A DNA stretch of 64,000 bases, taken from the NCBI GenBank assembly GCA_018713515.1, contig DVOO01000003.1, positions 119,929-183,928 on the forward strand, given 5' to 3'. Shown in pieces: positions 42,680 through 51,836 of the stretch. The notes beneath the pieces are model-generated. The model was not told the DNA's origin. It saw nothing but the letters and a program-made list of their open reading frames with translations, and made no database searches. Origin of the DNA: Candidatus Scatomonas pullistercoris (GTDB taxonomy: Bacteria; Bacillota; Clostridia; Lachnospirales; Lachnospiraceae). The translations under genes were made by a program, and so were the position numbers. Position 1 is the stretch's first letter, and the number at the start of each line of letters is the position of its first letter.

Positions 42680-44170
42680 TTATGGCGCGGTTCTGGAATC
42701 TTTCAGGTATCGTCTGATTCCCTCTCTTTTTCTTTCCAGCATTTCGTCAATCCGCTCGATATACTGCTTCAGATCTTTTACATTTTCCGCCCGCTCAATG
42801 CGGGTACCGTTCTCAAATACGAATTTGGTGGACGCGCCCGGTCCGGCGGCCATGATGGACTGCTTTTCTTCCATAATAAGGACATTGTAGAGCCCGGCCC
42901 GGTTCTCCGCCGCGTACCCCACATTTTCAAAGTTTCCGGCCATATTCTTCTGCCGGTACAGATAATAGGGTCCCATCCCCAGCTCCGCGGCGCACTGCTG
43001 GGTCATGCCCATAATCTCCTGGGAATTTTCAAAGGAAATTTCCGCATACTGGTCCTTAAAAAGATTCAGCCTTGTGGCGCGCTTCAGGGCCAGGGAATGT
43101 ACCGTCAGACTGTCGGGATGAAAGCGCTTCATCTCCTCCAGGGTATGCGCCACTTCCTCCCTGCCCTCTCCGGGAAGCCCCACAATCAGATCCATATTGA
43201 TATTGTCAAAGCCCAGTCTTCTGGCCAGCCGGTACGCCTTCTCCGTGTCCTCCACCGTATGCTTCCGTCCGATCAGATCCAGCGTCTTCTGGTTCATGGT
43301 CTGGGGATTGATGGAAATCCGGCTCACCGGATATGCCTTCAGAACCGCCAGTTTCTCTTCGGTTATGGTGTCGGGCCGCCCTGCCTCCACCGTAAATTCC
43401 TTTGCCGTCTCCACCGGGAAGGTATCCGCGAGAAACTGTAGCAGCTCCTCCATCTGCTCCGCCGGCAGGGTTGTGGGCGTGCCGCCGCCCATATAAATGG
43501 TGTGCAGGGGACGGTCCCCCATCTGCTCCGCAATAAAAGCCAGCTCCTTTTTCAGGGCCTCCAGATAGGGCTCCATAAGATGTCCCCACTGTTTCAGCGG
43601 GTGGGAGCCGAAGGAACAGTAAAGACAGATAGAGGGGCAGAAGGGCACCCCTATGTACAGGCTGTATCCGGACAGCCAGTCCGTGCCGGCCAGCAGCGCC
43701 CGCTCCCGGTTGGCGGTGGCGATGGCCAGAGCCGTCTTCTCGCGGCTCACATAGTACGTGTCCCTGAGATAGCCGGCAATCTCCCCGTTGCTCTTTCCCT
43801 GCTCCAGAAGGTGAAGAGGAATCTTCACCGGACGTATACCCGTCAGGTCCCCCCAGGGCAGCTGCTGCCCCGTCAGCTCCGCGAGAACGCGGTATACGAG
43901 ACGCTTCAGGTGGTTCTTATATTCTGTCCGGTCAGAAGTATCCGGGAACTCCGTCTTCTTCTCCAGCTCTGTTTTGCCCCTCTGCTCCACCGCATAGCGA
44001 ATGGCTCTCTCTCCATACCAGACCCGGTGCGTCTGATCGAAGGGCCCCTCCGGCTCTTCCTCCCCCTCCGCCTGCATGGAAATGCTGCAGCCGGGGTAAA
44101 AGGCGCGGATCAGAGAGTACACATCGTACTCGTAGTCTCTTATATTAAACCAAAGACGTATCTTAAGCAA
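42680..44170 (-). CDS. hemZ: Coproporphyrinogen dehydrogenase HemZ-like radical SAM protein
   Basis: Oxygen-independent coproporphyrinogen III oxidase-like enzyme of haem synthesis, or a relative. The 496 residues carry the cluster motif CPSICLYC (CxxxCxxC), the HemN-type GGGTPTTLPAEQMEELL, TVEAGRPDT and NMDLIVGLPGE. The N-terminal domain KIRLWFNIRDYEYDVYSLIR is typical of HemZ. The start is taken as TTG 44170, overlapping the end of the upstream MBL gene, because the family begins there; the ribosome site is weak. No other haem genes are nearby, so the role in full haem synthesis is uncertain. Confidence 0.87.
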   Translation of the reverse strand: MLKIRLWFNIRDYEYDVYSLIRAFYPGCSISMQAEGEEEPEGPFDQTHRVWYGERAIRYAVEQRGKTELEKKTEFPDTSDRTEYKNHLKRLVYRVLAELTGQQLPWGDLTGIRPVKIPLHLLEQGKSNGEIAGYLRDTYYVSREKTALAIATANRERALLAGTDWLSGYSLYIGVPFCPSICLYCSFGSHPLKQWGHLMEPYLEALKKELAFIAEQMGDRPLHTIYMGGGTPTTLPAEQMEELLQFLADTFPVETAKEFTVEAGRPDTITEEKLAVLKAYPVSRISINPQTMNQKTLDLIGRKHTVEDTEKAYRLARRLGFDNINMDLIVGLPGEGREEVAHTLEEMKRFHPDSLTVHSLALKRATRLNLFKDQYAEISFENSQEIMGMTQQCAAELGMGPYYLYRQKNMAGNFENVGYAAENRAGLYNVLIMEEKQSIMAAGPGASTKFVFENGTRIERAENVKDLKQYIERIDEMLERKREGIRRYLKDSRTAP

Positions 44171-44792
44171 GGGGATTGAACCTCTTTTCCATGTCAATGC
44201 TGGTGGAGCACTGATGCCCCGGATATACGGCCGTATCCTCCGGCAGCTCCGCCAGAAGCCTGCGGACGCTCTTCTGCATATCCCTGGCGCTGGATGTGGG
44301 GAAATCCGTTCTTCCGTAGGATTCAAAAAACAGGGTGTCCCCGCTCATCAGAATTTTCTGTTCCGGAAAATAATAGCAGACGCTTCCCAGGGTGTGGCCC
44401 GGCGTGTGCAGCACGCGGATCTCGTATCCGGCCAGCTGCAGCACATCCCCCTCCTTCACCAGGCAGTCCGCCTTCATGGTGTAAGGAGTGCTCCAGAATC
44501 CCGACAGGTTCAGGGAAGCATTTTCCAGTACCTGCTCCTCCAGCTCGTGGGCATAAACCTGAATCCCGTATTTTTTTCTTACCGCATCAGCCGCCAGCAT
44601 ATGGTCGTAATGGCCGTGGGTCAGCAGGACTGCCGCCGGCTTTCCTCCCATGGCAGCCACCTTTCTCTCGATTGCCTCCGCCTCATCAGCCGGATCCACC
44701 AGAAGCATTTCTTTCGTATCCGGGTTCATGAGAAAATACGTGTTGGTGGCCACCATTCCCAGAACCTGATTCTGTACAATTATCTCTGCCAT
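44163..44792 (-). CDS. MBL-fold hydrolase, glyoxalase II-like
   Basis: A 209-residue metallo-beta-lactamase-fold protein of the YcbL/GloB-like group: LLTHGHYDHMLAAD (HxHxDH), HTPGHTLGSVCYYF, MSGDTLFFESYGRTDF and VYPGHQCSTSI supply the zinc ligands. Family members hydrolyse thioesters such as S-lactoylglutathione analogues, with the physiological substrate often unknown. The gene starts four bases after the relA stop and overlaps the hemZ start. Confidence 0.9.
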   Translation of the reverse strand: MAEIIVQNQVLGMVATNTYFLMNPDTKEMLLVDPADEAEAIERKVAAMGGKPAAVLLTHGHYDHMLAADAVRKKYGIQVYAHELEEQVLENASLNLSGFWSTPYTMKADCLVKEGDVLQLAGYEIRVLHTPGHTLGSVCYYFPEQKILMSGDTLFFESYGRTDFPTSSARDMQKSVRRLLAELPEDTAVYPGHQCSTSIDMEKRFNPLA

Positions 44793-44796
44793 AGCG

Positions 44797-47100
44797 TTAT
44801 CCTCTCGATCTCTCTATATCCAGAACACTCTCCACCTGACGTATCTTTTCGATCAGGGTATTCAGTTCTTCCTTGCTGTTTACGTCAAAGGCCATGTCAA
44901 TCGTCGCGGTTCCCTGTTTGCTGGTGCGGACATTCATGGCAGTCAGATCGATCTTCCTCTCCGTAAAAATCCGCGAAATATCCACCAGCAGGCCGGTCCG
45001 GTTGTTGGCATAAATGTTGATCTCCACGGTGTACAGCTGACCATCCGACTCCCCGGCCTCCCACTCCGCTTCGATCAGACGCTCCCGCTCGGACTCCGGA
45101 AGGTTCATGATGTTTACACAGTCTGTCCGGTGGATGGTGATTCCTCTTCCCCGGGTGACGAACCCGACGATCTCATCCCCCGGAATGGGGCTGCAGCACT
45201 TGGAAAAGCGGACCGCCACATCGTGGATTCCGTGGACGGTGATGCCGCCTTTGGATTTGTTGACCGGAATCTCCGCCTTGGTCTCCCTGGCCGCCTCCAG
45301 GACCTCCTTGTCGGTGATCTCACGCTTGTGCTCCTTGTCGTAGGCCTCCGTCAGCTTATTGAGCACCTGGCCCTCCTTCAGCCCTCCATGGCCGATGGCC
45401 GCCAGCACGGAATCCCAGTCCCGGAACCCGTATTTTCTCTTGACCGCGTCCATGTAATGAGGCTTCAGGTACAGTCCCAGATTTTTCCCCTTCAGCTTGG
45501 AATAGCTGTTCAGCATTTCCTTGCCCTTTACAATATTGTCTTCCTTCAGCTCCTGCCGGAACCACTGGTTAATGCGGTTTTTGGCCTGGGTGCTCTTGAC
45601 CACCTTCAGCCAGTCCCGGCTTGGGCCCTTGGAGTTCTGGGAGGTGATGATCTCCACCCGGTCTCCGTTGTGGAGCTCTGTCTCTATCGGCACAAGCTTC
45701 CCGTTCACCCGGGCGCCCACCATCCGGTTGCCCACCGCCGAATGGACGGAATAGGCAAAATCAATGGTGCAGGAGCCGCTGGGCAGCGTCTTCACATCCC
45801 CCGCCGGCGAGAAACAGTATACATTATCCGCGAACAGATCCAGATCGCTTTTCAGCAGGTTCATAAATTCCCGGTTGTCAGACATATCCTGCTGCCATTC
45901 CAGAATCTGGCGCAGCCAGCTCAGCTTCGCCTCTTCCTGCTCCGGCCCCGACTTTTTGCCGTCCGAGGCCTCCTTGTACTTCCAGTGGGCGGCGATACCG
46001 AACTCCGCCGTCCGGTGCATCTCAAAGGTACGGATCTGTATCTCAAAGGGCTGCCCCTTGGGACCGATCAGCGTCGTGTGGAGAGACTGGTACATGTTGG
46101 GCTTCGGCATGGCAATATAATCCTTAAACCGGCCCGGAATCGGCGTGTACATCTCATGGATCACTCCCAGCGCCGCATAGCAGTCCTTCACCGTCTCCAC
46201 AATGATCCGGACCGCAAAGAGGTCGTAAATCTGATCCAGGGTCTTATCCTGGTTCACCATTTTCTTATAGATGCTGAAGAAATGTTTGGCTCTTCCGCTG
46301 ATCTGGGCTTCAATGCCCGCCGCGTCAATGTGAGCCCGCACTTCTTCCACAATCTGTTCCACAAAGTGCTGCCGTTCATCTTTTTTTTGGTTAATCTGCT
46401 TTACGAGATCATAGTATATCTCCGGCTTCAGATATTTCAGAGACAGGTCATCCAGCTCCACCTTCACCTTGGAGATGCCCAGCCGCTGGGCAATGGGCGC
46501 GTAGATATCCATGGTCTCCCTGGCCTTCTCCTTCTGCTTCTCCGGGGTCATGTACTGAAGCGTCCGCATGTTGTGAAGGCGGTCGGCCAGCTTTACCAGA
46601 ATGACCCGGATATCCTTGGCCATGGCCAGAAACATCTTTCTTAAATTTTCCGCCTGTTCCTCCACCTTATCCGCGGAATAATTCAGCTGTCCCAGCTTCG
46701 TGACGCCGTCCACCAGAAGCGCCACCTCGCTTCCGAATTCCTGCTCCAGCTCCTGGTCAGTCATCACGGTATCCTCCACCACATCGTGAAGGAGCCCCGC
46801 CGCTATGCTCTCCTTATCCAGCTCCAGATCCGCCAGGATTATGGCAACACAGAGGGGGTGTATAATATAGGGTTCTCCGGACTTGCGGACCTGACCCTTA
46901 TGGGCTTCATAGGCCACCTTATACGCCTTTTCAATCAGGGTCAGATCATCCGAGGGATGGTACTTGCGGACACTGGAAATCAGTTCCTGATAGAGCTGTT
47001 CGGGGCTGGTAAAATCTTCCATGGATTTTACGCCCGCGTCCACGGCTGCAATTTCATTTTTTAACTTTTCCTGTTTGTCACTGAAACTCTTTGCATCCAT
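44797..47100 (-). CDS. relA: Bifunctional (p)ppGpp synthetase/hydrolase, RelA/SpoT
   Basis: Long-form stringent response enzyme making and degrading (p)ppGpp. The 767 residues show an HD hydrolase (HPLCVAIILADLELDKESIA, GLLHDVVEDT), the synthetase domain (DLFAVRIIVETVKDCYAALG, PKPNMYQSLHTTLIGPKGQP), a TGS domain near 410-470, a zinc-finger-like CCSPIPGDEIVG and a C-terminal ACT domain. Both catalytic halves look intact. AAAGGAG precedes the ATG. It follows apt and recJ, as in many Firmicutes. Confidence 0.96.
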   Translation of the reverse strand: MDAKSFSDKQEKLKNEIAAVDAGVKSMEDFTSPEQLYQELISSVRKYHPSDDLTLIEKAYKVAYEAHKGQVRKSGEPYIIHPLCVAIILADLELDKESIAAGLLHDVVEDTVMTDQELEQEFGSEVALLVDGVTKLGQLNYSADKVEEQAENLRKMFLAMAKDIRVILVKLADRLHNMRTLQYMTPEKQKEKARETMDIYAPIAQRLGISKVKVELDDLSLKYLKPEIYYDLVKQINQKKDERQHFVEQIVEEVRAHIDAAGIEAQISGRAKHFFSIYKKMVNQDKTLDQIYDLFAVRIIVETVKDCYAALGVIHEMYTPIPGRFKDYIAMPKPNMYQSLHTTLIGPKGQPFEIQIRTFEMHRTAEFGIAAHWKYKEASDGKKSGPEQEEAKLSWLRQILEWQQDMSDNREFMNLLKSDLDLFADNVYCFSPAGDVKTLPSGSCTIDFAYSVHSAVGNRMVGARVNGKLVPIETELHNGDRVEIITSQNSKGPSRDWLKVVKSTQAKNRINQWFRQELKEDNIVKGKEMLNSYSKLKGKNLGLYLKPHYMDAVKRKYGFRDWDSVLAAIGHGGLKEGQVLNKLTEAYDKEHKREITDKEVLEAARETKAEIPVNKSKGGITVHGIHDVAVRFSKCCSPIPGDEIVGFVTRGRGITIHRTDCVNIMNLPESERERLIEAEWEAGESDGQLYTVEINIYANNRTGLLVDISRIFTERKIDLTAMNVRTSKQGTATIDMAFDVNSKEELNTLIEKIRQVESVLDIERSRG

Positions 47101-47132
47101 TCTTCTCAGCTCCTTTCCCGCAGGCCTGCTCC

Positions 47133-47657
47133 CTATTTTCCCTCGTAACAGATGACAGAATCCACATCGTACCGCTTCAGCTTCTCCCGGCCTTTCAGCC
47201 CGGCCAGTTCCATAACGAAAAGAATCTTCACAACCTCTCCGCCCAGGGATTCCACCAGCTTGGCAGCGGCCTCGATGGTTCCGCCTGTGGCGATCAGATC
47301 ATCCACCAGAACCACCTTCTGCCCCGACCGGATGGCGTCCTTATGCATCTCGACCGTTGCCGTTCCATATTCCAGCTCGTAGCTCATCTCCACCGTCTCC
47401 CGGGGAAGCTTTCCCTTTTTGCGGACGGGTATAAAAGGCTTATGTAAATTGTATGCGAGAGGCATGCCAAAAATAAATCCCCGGGACTCCGCGCCCACAA
47501 TCACATCAAATTCCACGCCCTTCAGACGCTCCTGCAGGGAATCAATGGCCAGCTGCAGTCCGTCCGCGTCCTGCAGGATGCTGGTCACATCGCGGAATAT
47601 GACTCCCGGCTTCGGAAAGTCCGGAATACTCAACACATACTCTTCCAACTTTTTCAT
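47133..47657 (-). CDS. apt: Adenine phosphoribosyltransferase
   Basis: Purine salvage enzyme joining adenine to PRPP. The 174 residues contain FPKPGVIFRDVTSILQD, VGAESRGFIFGMPLAY and the PRPP-binding motif VVLVDDLIATGGT. ATG 47657 follows AAAGGAG; an in-frame upstream ATG at 47681 has no site. The set recJ-apt-relA is conserved. Confidence 0.95.
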   Translation of the reverse strand: MKKLEEYVLSIPDFPKPGVIFRDVTSILQDADGLQLAIDSLQERLKGVEFDVIVGAESRGFIFGMPLAYNLHKPFIPVRKKGKLPRETVEMSYELEYGTATVEMHKDAIRSGQKVVLVDDLIATGGTIEAAAKLVESLGGEVVKILFVMELAGLKGREKLKRYDVDSVICYEGK

Positions 47658-47724
47658 GCCAATATCTCCTTTTTTCGACATCGTAACTTAAAGTATAACA
47701 TCCTTTTTTCCGAGAATCAACGGT

Positions 47725-49440
47725 CTATTGATAGGTTACAACCGTAGCCTGCAGGGTTTCCCGCCCCATATAATGGTCCACCGAAGGATAATAGGCCACC
47801 GACAGGGAGGGATGTTCCGCCGCGAACCGCACAAAGGCGTCGCCGTCTCCAAAATAGACGCCGGCCATGGAACAGCCGGAATCGTCCAAGAGCTGCATTT
47901 TCACCACATTCCTATTTTTGCCAAAAATTTTCGGATTCAGTACATGAATATTTTTCTGTGCAAACAGCGGGCGGCTGTTTCCCTTTCCGAAGGGTTTCAG
48001 CAGATCCATCTGCCGAAGCAGGTCTCTTTTTATATAAGAAATGGGCATCGGCACATCAATGGTAACCTTCAGCACGAGCTCCTGCTCCGTAAGGGTACAG
48101 ACCTCATTAATTTTTTTTCGGAAGGGTTCCAGAGACTCCTCCTTCATGGAAATACCCGCCGCCATGGGATGACCGCCGAACTTTGTCAGATACTCCCGGC
48201 AGCGGCAGAGCTCCTCGTACATGGAATAGGATTCGATGGAGCGCCCGGATCCCTTCAGGCCTTCCTCCGTCCTGGTCAGCACAAAAGCCGGCCGGTGGAA
48301 ATGTTCTTTCAGGCGGCCCGCTATGATTCCCGCCAGGCTTTCATGGCATTCCGGCAAAAAGACCACCAGCACCCGGTCCCGGGACAAATCGGATTCTTCT
48401 ACCATGCGGATGGCCTCTTCCTCCCCCCGGATCGTCATTGCCTTGCGGCTCTCATTCAGCGCCTTCAGGTCTCCCGCCAGCCGGGCCGCCTCTTCCCGGT
48501 CATCGGAGAGCAGCATTTTCAGGGCCCGCGCCGCTGTATCCAGGCGGCCGCTGGCATTGAGGCAGGGTCCCAGCACGAAGCCTATATGGTAGACATCTAC
48601 CTGCTCCCGGTCCAGATTGTTCTGGGCAATCAGCTCCTGCAGGCCGGGATTCTGCGTATGGTGCAGGCGCTTCAGGCCCTCCTTCACCAGAATCCGGTTC
48701 TCCCCCTGCAGATCCATGACATCCCCCACCGTGGCGATGGCCGCGAATTCCAGGAATTTCCAGGCCTCTTCCTGGGGAATACCCTCCTTTCTGTACAGAA
48801 AGCGGATAAACTGAAAAGCCACGCCGGCTCCGCAGAGTCCTTTAAAAGGGTATGGGCAGCCCGGCTGTTTCGGATTGATCACCGCGTCCGCCGGGGGCAG
48901 GATATACCGTCTTTCTCCGTCCTCCCCCTCTTCATAGGGGATTTCATGGTGATCGGTTACAATCACGCTCATGCCCTTTTCCTTGGCCCCGGCAATCTGC
49001 GCCGGGGCCGCGATGCCGTTGTCGCAGGTAACGATGGTGTCCATTCCATCTTCGTAAGCCTGGAGCACCAGATGTTCGTTCAGACCGTATCCGTCTGTCA
49101 GGCGGTCCGGAATCCTCACATCCGCCCGGGCCTTCAGCTTCTCCAGCCCCTTCTTTAATATGTAGGAAGACATGATGCCGTCAATATCATAATCGCCGAT
49201 AATGCGGATCGGCTTCTTCTCCCGGATCTTTTCAAGCAGCAGGTCTGCCGCCTCCTCCATACCCTTCATTTTCCCCGGATCACTCAGAGACTCCAGACCG
49301 CCGTACAGGTACATCCGTATGGCATCCTCCCCGATCACATCCCGGTTCCGGATCAGCCGGGCAATCACCGGATCGATGGAAAATTTTCTGCCTATCTCCT
49401 GAAAATCGGCCCGTTTGGCCGCAACAACCCACCGTTCCAT
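47725..49440 (-). CDS. recJ: Single-stranded DNA exonuclease RecJ
   Basis: 5'-to-3' single-strand exonuclease of recombination and mismatch repair. The 571 residues have the DHH domain motifs RIIGDYDIDGIMSS, TVDHHE-like VIVTDHHEIPYE, then DHHA1 with SGRSIESYSMYEEL and GGHPMAAGISM. The length is normal for Firmicutes. GGAGAAAAG precedes the ATG. Confidence 0.94.
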   Translation of the reverse strand: MERWVVAAKRADFQEIGRKFSIDPVIARLIRNRDVIGEDAIRMYLYGGLESLSDPGKMKGMEEAADLLLEKIREKKPIRIIGDYDIDGIMSSYILKKGLEKLKARADVRIPDRLTDGYGLNEHLVLQAYEDGMDTIVTCDNGIAAPAQIAGAKEKGMSVIVTDHHEIPYEEGEDGERRYILPPADAVINPKQPGCPYPFKGLCGAGVAFQFIRFLYRKEGIPQEEAWKFLEFAAIATVGDVMDLQGENRILVKEGLKRLHHTQNPGLQELIAQNNLDREQVDVYHIGFVLGPCLNASGRLDTAARALKMLLSDDREEAARLAGDLKALNESRKAMTIRGEEEAIRMVEESDLSRDRVLVVFLPECHESLAGIIAGRLKEHFHRPAFVLTRTEEGLKGSGRSIESYSMYEELCRCREYLTKFGGHPMAAGISMKEESLEPFRKKINEVCTLTEQELVLKVTIDVPMPISYIKRDLLRQMDLLKPFGKGNSRPLFAQKNIHVLNPKIFGKNRNVVKMQLLDDSGCSMAGVYFGDGDAFVRFAAEHPSLSVAYYPSVDHYMGRETLQATVVTYQ

Positions 49441-49465
49441 TTCTTTTCTCCATTCTTTTTCAAAA

Positions 49466-49534
49466 ACAGGAGACCGCAGCCTGCGGTCTCCCTGATCTGA
49501 TTCCCGGCGCCGGAACAGCCGTTCCGGCCGCCGC
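49466..49534 (-). terminator. Two hairpins after the SCIFF maturase gene
   Basis: GGAGACCGCA-N3-TGCGGTCTCC (49469-49491) is perfect and followed on the minus strand by TGTTTTTG, a standard terminator. A second stem, CCGGAAC-N4-GTTCCGG with flanking GGCG/CGCC, lies at 49505-49534. Confidence 0.8.
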
Positions 49535-49542
49535 CTCTGTTT

Positions 49543-50898
49543 TTACTGAGCCAGAGCCGCCTTGATCATCAGGGCGCACTCTATCCGCTTTTTCTGCATG
49601 ACGCAGCCGATTTCGTAGACATCATTGATCCGGCCGGTAAAATTATAAGCGTTTGCCGCGCAGCCGCCGCTGCAGTAGAAGCGGGCGAAACAGCCGGCAC
49701 ACTCCGGTTTCGCATAAACATTGCATTTCTTAAATTCCCGGCAGAGATCGGTCCGCACCACACCATCGTCCACATTTCCCAGAAGAAATTTTTCCTCTCC
49801 CACGAACTGGTGGCAGGGGTACAGATCGCCCCAGGGCGTTACAGCCAGATATTCCGTTCCGGAACCGCAGCCGGACAGGCGCTTATAGACGCAGGGGCCG
49901 CCTGTCAGATCGATCATAAAATGGAAAAAGTTAAATCCTCTGCCTTCTTTTTCTCTCCGGATCATTTCTCTGGCCAGGATGTCGTACTGCTCCAGAATCA
50001 CGGGAAGATCTTCCTGGCGGATGGCGTAATCCTCTGTGGGCGGCGCCACCACCGGCTCCACCGAGATCTGTTTGAAGCCCAGATCCGCCAGATGCAGCAC
50101 ATCCTCCGCAAAATCCAGATTGAAATGGGTAAACGTCCCCCGGACATAGTAATTCTGCTGGTGACGGCTCTCCGCGAATTTCCGGAATTTCGGCACGATC
50201 CGGTCGTAGCTTCCGGCGCCCCCGCGGAAGGGACGCATCCGGTCATGGACCTCCTTTCTCCCGTCAATGCTCAAAACCACGTTGCCCATCTCCCGGTTGC
50301 AGAATTCCATGACCTCATCATTGAGGAGCACCCCGTTGGTGGTCAGGGTAAACCGGAACTTCTTATCATGGAGCTTCTCCTGCTCCCGCCCGTAGGCAAC
50401 CAGCTGCTTTACCACCTCCCAGTTCATCAGAGGCTCTCCGCCGAAGAAATCTACCTCCAGATTTCTCCGGCTTCCGGAATTGGCGATCAGAAAATCCAGG
50501 GCCTTTTTCCCCACCTCCAGAGACATCAGAGCCCTTCTCCCGTGGTATTCCCCTTCTTCCGCAAAGCAATACCGGCAGGCAAGATTGCAGTCGTGGGCAA
50601 TGTGCAGGCAGAGCGCCTTCACCACGGTGGGCCTGTCCTGAAACAGGTCGATGGCATTCCGGTATACATCCTCCGTAAAAAGCATGCCCTCCTGCCGGAG
50701 CTCCTCGCATTCCCCGCACACTTCCGCCACATCGGCAGCCGGATAACGGTTCTCCAGCTCCTTCTGAATTTCAGGGACAGATTTTCCCTCATCCATAAGT
50801 CCCAGCACATCGTAGCACAGCTCGTCCACCACGTGAACGGAACCGCTGTTCACATCCAGCACCAGATTATATCCGTTATTCTTATATCTATAAATCAC
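49543..50898 (-). CDS. scfB: SCIFF peptide maturase, radical SAM/SPASM protein
   Basis: Radical SAM enzyme that forms thioether crosslinks in the Cys-rich SCIFF peptide (ranthipeptide class). The 451 residues start VIYRYKNNGYNLVLDVNSGS, an N-terminal precursor-recognition-like domain. Radical SAM motif CNLACRYC lies at Cys104, Cys108 and Cys111 and is followed by FFGGEPLMNWEVV. The C-terminal SPASM region holds many cysteines, including CGSG, CHQF, CNVYAKPECAGCFARFYC and CALM. GTG 50898 with AAAGGAAAG ahead was chosen because the family begins there; the frame stays open for a further 74 codons upstream through the hairpin-rich spacer. Confidence 0.93.
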   Translation of the reverse strand: MIYRYKNNGYNLVLDVNSGSVHVVDELCYDVLGLMDEGKSVPEIQKELENRYPAADVAEVCGECEELRQEGMLFTEDVYRNAIDLFQDRPTVVKALCLHIAHDCNLACRYCFAEEGEYHGRRALMSLEVGKKALDFLIANSGSRRNLEVDFFGGEPLMNWEVVKQLVAYGREQEKLHDKKFRFTLTTNGVLLNDEVMEFCNREMGNVVLSIDGRKEVHDRMRPFRGGAGSYDRIVPKFRKFAESRHQQNYYVRGTFTHFNLDFAEDVLHLADLGFKQISVEPVVAPPTEDYAIRQEDLPVILEQYDILAREMIRREKEGRGFNFFHFMIDLTGGPCVYKRLSGCGSGTEYLAVTPWGDLYPCHQFVGEEKFLLGNVDDGVVRTDLCREFKKCNVYAKPECAGCFARFYCSGGCAANAYNFTGRINDVYEIGCVMQKKRIECALMIKAALAQ

Positions 50899-50968
50899 AG
50901 ATTCTTTCCTTTCTTCTGTTCCCGTAAACCTGCTGCCGCGCAGCATACCGGGGCATATGAGCTCAGAA

Positions 50969-51132
50969 GGTGTTCCCGGCCGAGGAACCGGCACGGGAAC
51001 ACCTCCCAGAAATTCGCATACAGCCATTGGGATGGCCCGGAAAACACTGGTTTTCCGGGCCTCTTCGCGGGCAGAATCAGTCATCCTGCCCGCATCCGCT
51101 GTGAAAGCTCCAGGGAGCATTCTCCAGCTTTC
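50969..51132 (-). promoter_or_regulatory. Four successive hairpins between SCIFF and its maturase
   Basis: Perfect stems in transcription order: GAAAGCT/AGCTTTC (51103-51132, with inner GGAG/CTCC), GCGGGCAG/CTGCCCGC (51067-51093), GGCCCGGAAAAC/GTTTTCCGGGCC (51034-51061) and GGTGTTCCCG/CGGGAACACC (50969-51003). None has a clear U-tract. They could stabilise the precursor mRNA, allow partial termination, or set the precursor to enzyme ratio. Confidence 0.6.
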
Positions 51133-51134
51133 TC

Positions 51135-51278
51135 TTATTTCGTATTCTCACAGCTCTGATTTCCCACTGTGCAGGAAGTCTTGCAGGCAGACTGGCAGGA
51201 AGTCTGGCACTCGCCGCAGCCGCCCTTCTTTACCGTATTCTGCAGATTCTTCGTATTGAGAGTCTTAATATGTTTCAT
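51135..51278 (-). CDS. scfA: SCIFF ranthipeptide precursor (six cysteines)
   Basis: A 47-residue peptide, MKHIKTLNTKNLQNTVKKGG and then six cysteines at 21, 24, 28, 32, 36 and 43 in a Ser/Thr/Gly-rich tail. It matches the SCIFF family (six cysteines in about forty-five residues), whose N-terminus is almost invariant in Clostridia. The maturase links each Cys to a residue ahead of it by thioether bonds. GGAGG precedes the start; an ATG immediately before (51281) is an alternative. The biological role of SCIFF is not established. Confidence 0.95.
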   Translation of the reverse strand: MKHIKTLNTKNLQNTVKKGGCGECQTSCQSACKTSCTVGNQSCENTK

Positions 51279-51367
51279 CATCCGTTCCTCCTTCACCTTC
51301 TGATATGTACCCGCCCCAGGCCGGACGGCCCGCACGGATACCGGCAGATCCCAGTTCTGCCGTGACC

Positions 51368-51396
51368 ATTATATCATAGCCCCTGCTATTTTTAAA
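51368..51396 (-). promoter_or_regulatory. Promoter of the SCIFF gene
   Basis: Read on the minus strand: TTTAAA, a 17-base spacer, TATAAT, about 90 bases ahead of the SCIFF start and next to the stop codon of the membrane-protein gene. Confidence 0.65.
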
Positions 51397-51406
51397 GTAT
51401 TTTTTA

Positions 51407-51787
51407 TCAGGCAAGCATTCCGCCTGCCATACCCCCGGCACAGCACAGCAGCAGCGTGGCAAACAGCCGGCCCGCGCCTCCGAAACTGCCCGGCACGGCA
51501 ATGCCGGAAAGTATCATCAGCAGAATGAAATAGGCCGCCCCCAGCGCCAGCCCCCACAGAAATTTGTTTTTTCCGATTCCTTTGCCCAGCAGAAATCCGC
51601 CCAGAAAGCAGCTGAGCAGATATGTAACCATGACGCCTGCTGTCACGGCGCCCCAGGGCAGCTGAAATTTCAGCAGGAGCAGGGCCAGGAGCATCAGAAG
51701 AACTGCCGTAATTCCGTAGGCGGCCAGAAGCCCCTTTCCCACCGACAGGATCCTACGCCGCGAAAAAGATAATTTTATTTTTTCCAT
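51407..51787 (-). CDS. TIGR04086 family membrane protein
   Basis: A 126-residue protein with four hydrophobic spans (for example GLLAAYGITAVLLMLLALLL, AVTAGVMVTYLLSCFLGGFL, LALGAAYFILLMILSGI) and the GKGIGKNKFLWGLALG loop. It belongs to TIGR04086, a family that I recall being found next to SCIFF loci. GGAGGG precedes the ATG at 51787. Its function is unknown; a role in exporting or protecting the peptide is only a guess. Confidence 0.8.
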   Translation of the reverse strand: MEKIKLSFSRRRILSVGKGLLAAYGITAVLLMLLALLLLKFQLPWGAVTAGVMVTYLLSCFLGGFLLGKGIGKNKFLWGLALGAAYFILLMILSGIAVPGSFGGAGRLFATLLLCCAGGMAGGMLA

Positions 51788-51836
51788 AAAGAAACCCTCC
51801 CTATATATAGAATATATGGAAGGGTTGTTCTTTTTA

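Noticed and set aside
44171..44326. Longer N-terminus for hemZ
   Set aside because: The extra 52 residues are the neighbouring MBL gene in another frame and do not resemble HemZ.
50899..51120. In-frame N-terminal extension of the SCIFF maturase
   Set aside because: The family starts at VIYRYKNNGY with GTG 50898 and a good ribosome site; the extension is made of hairpin sequence.
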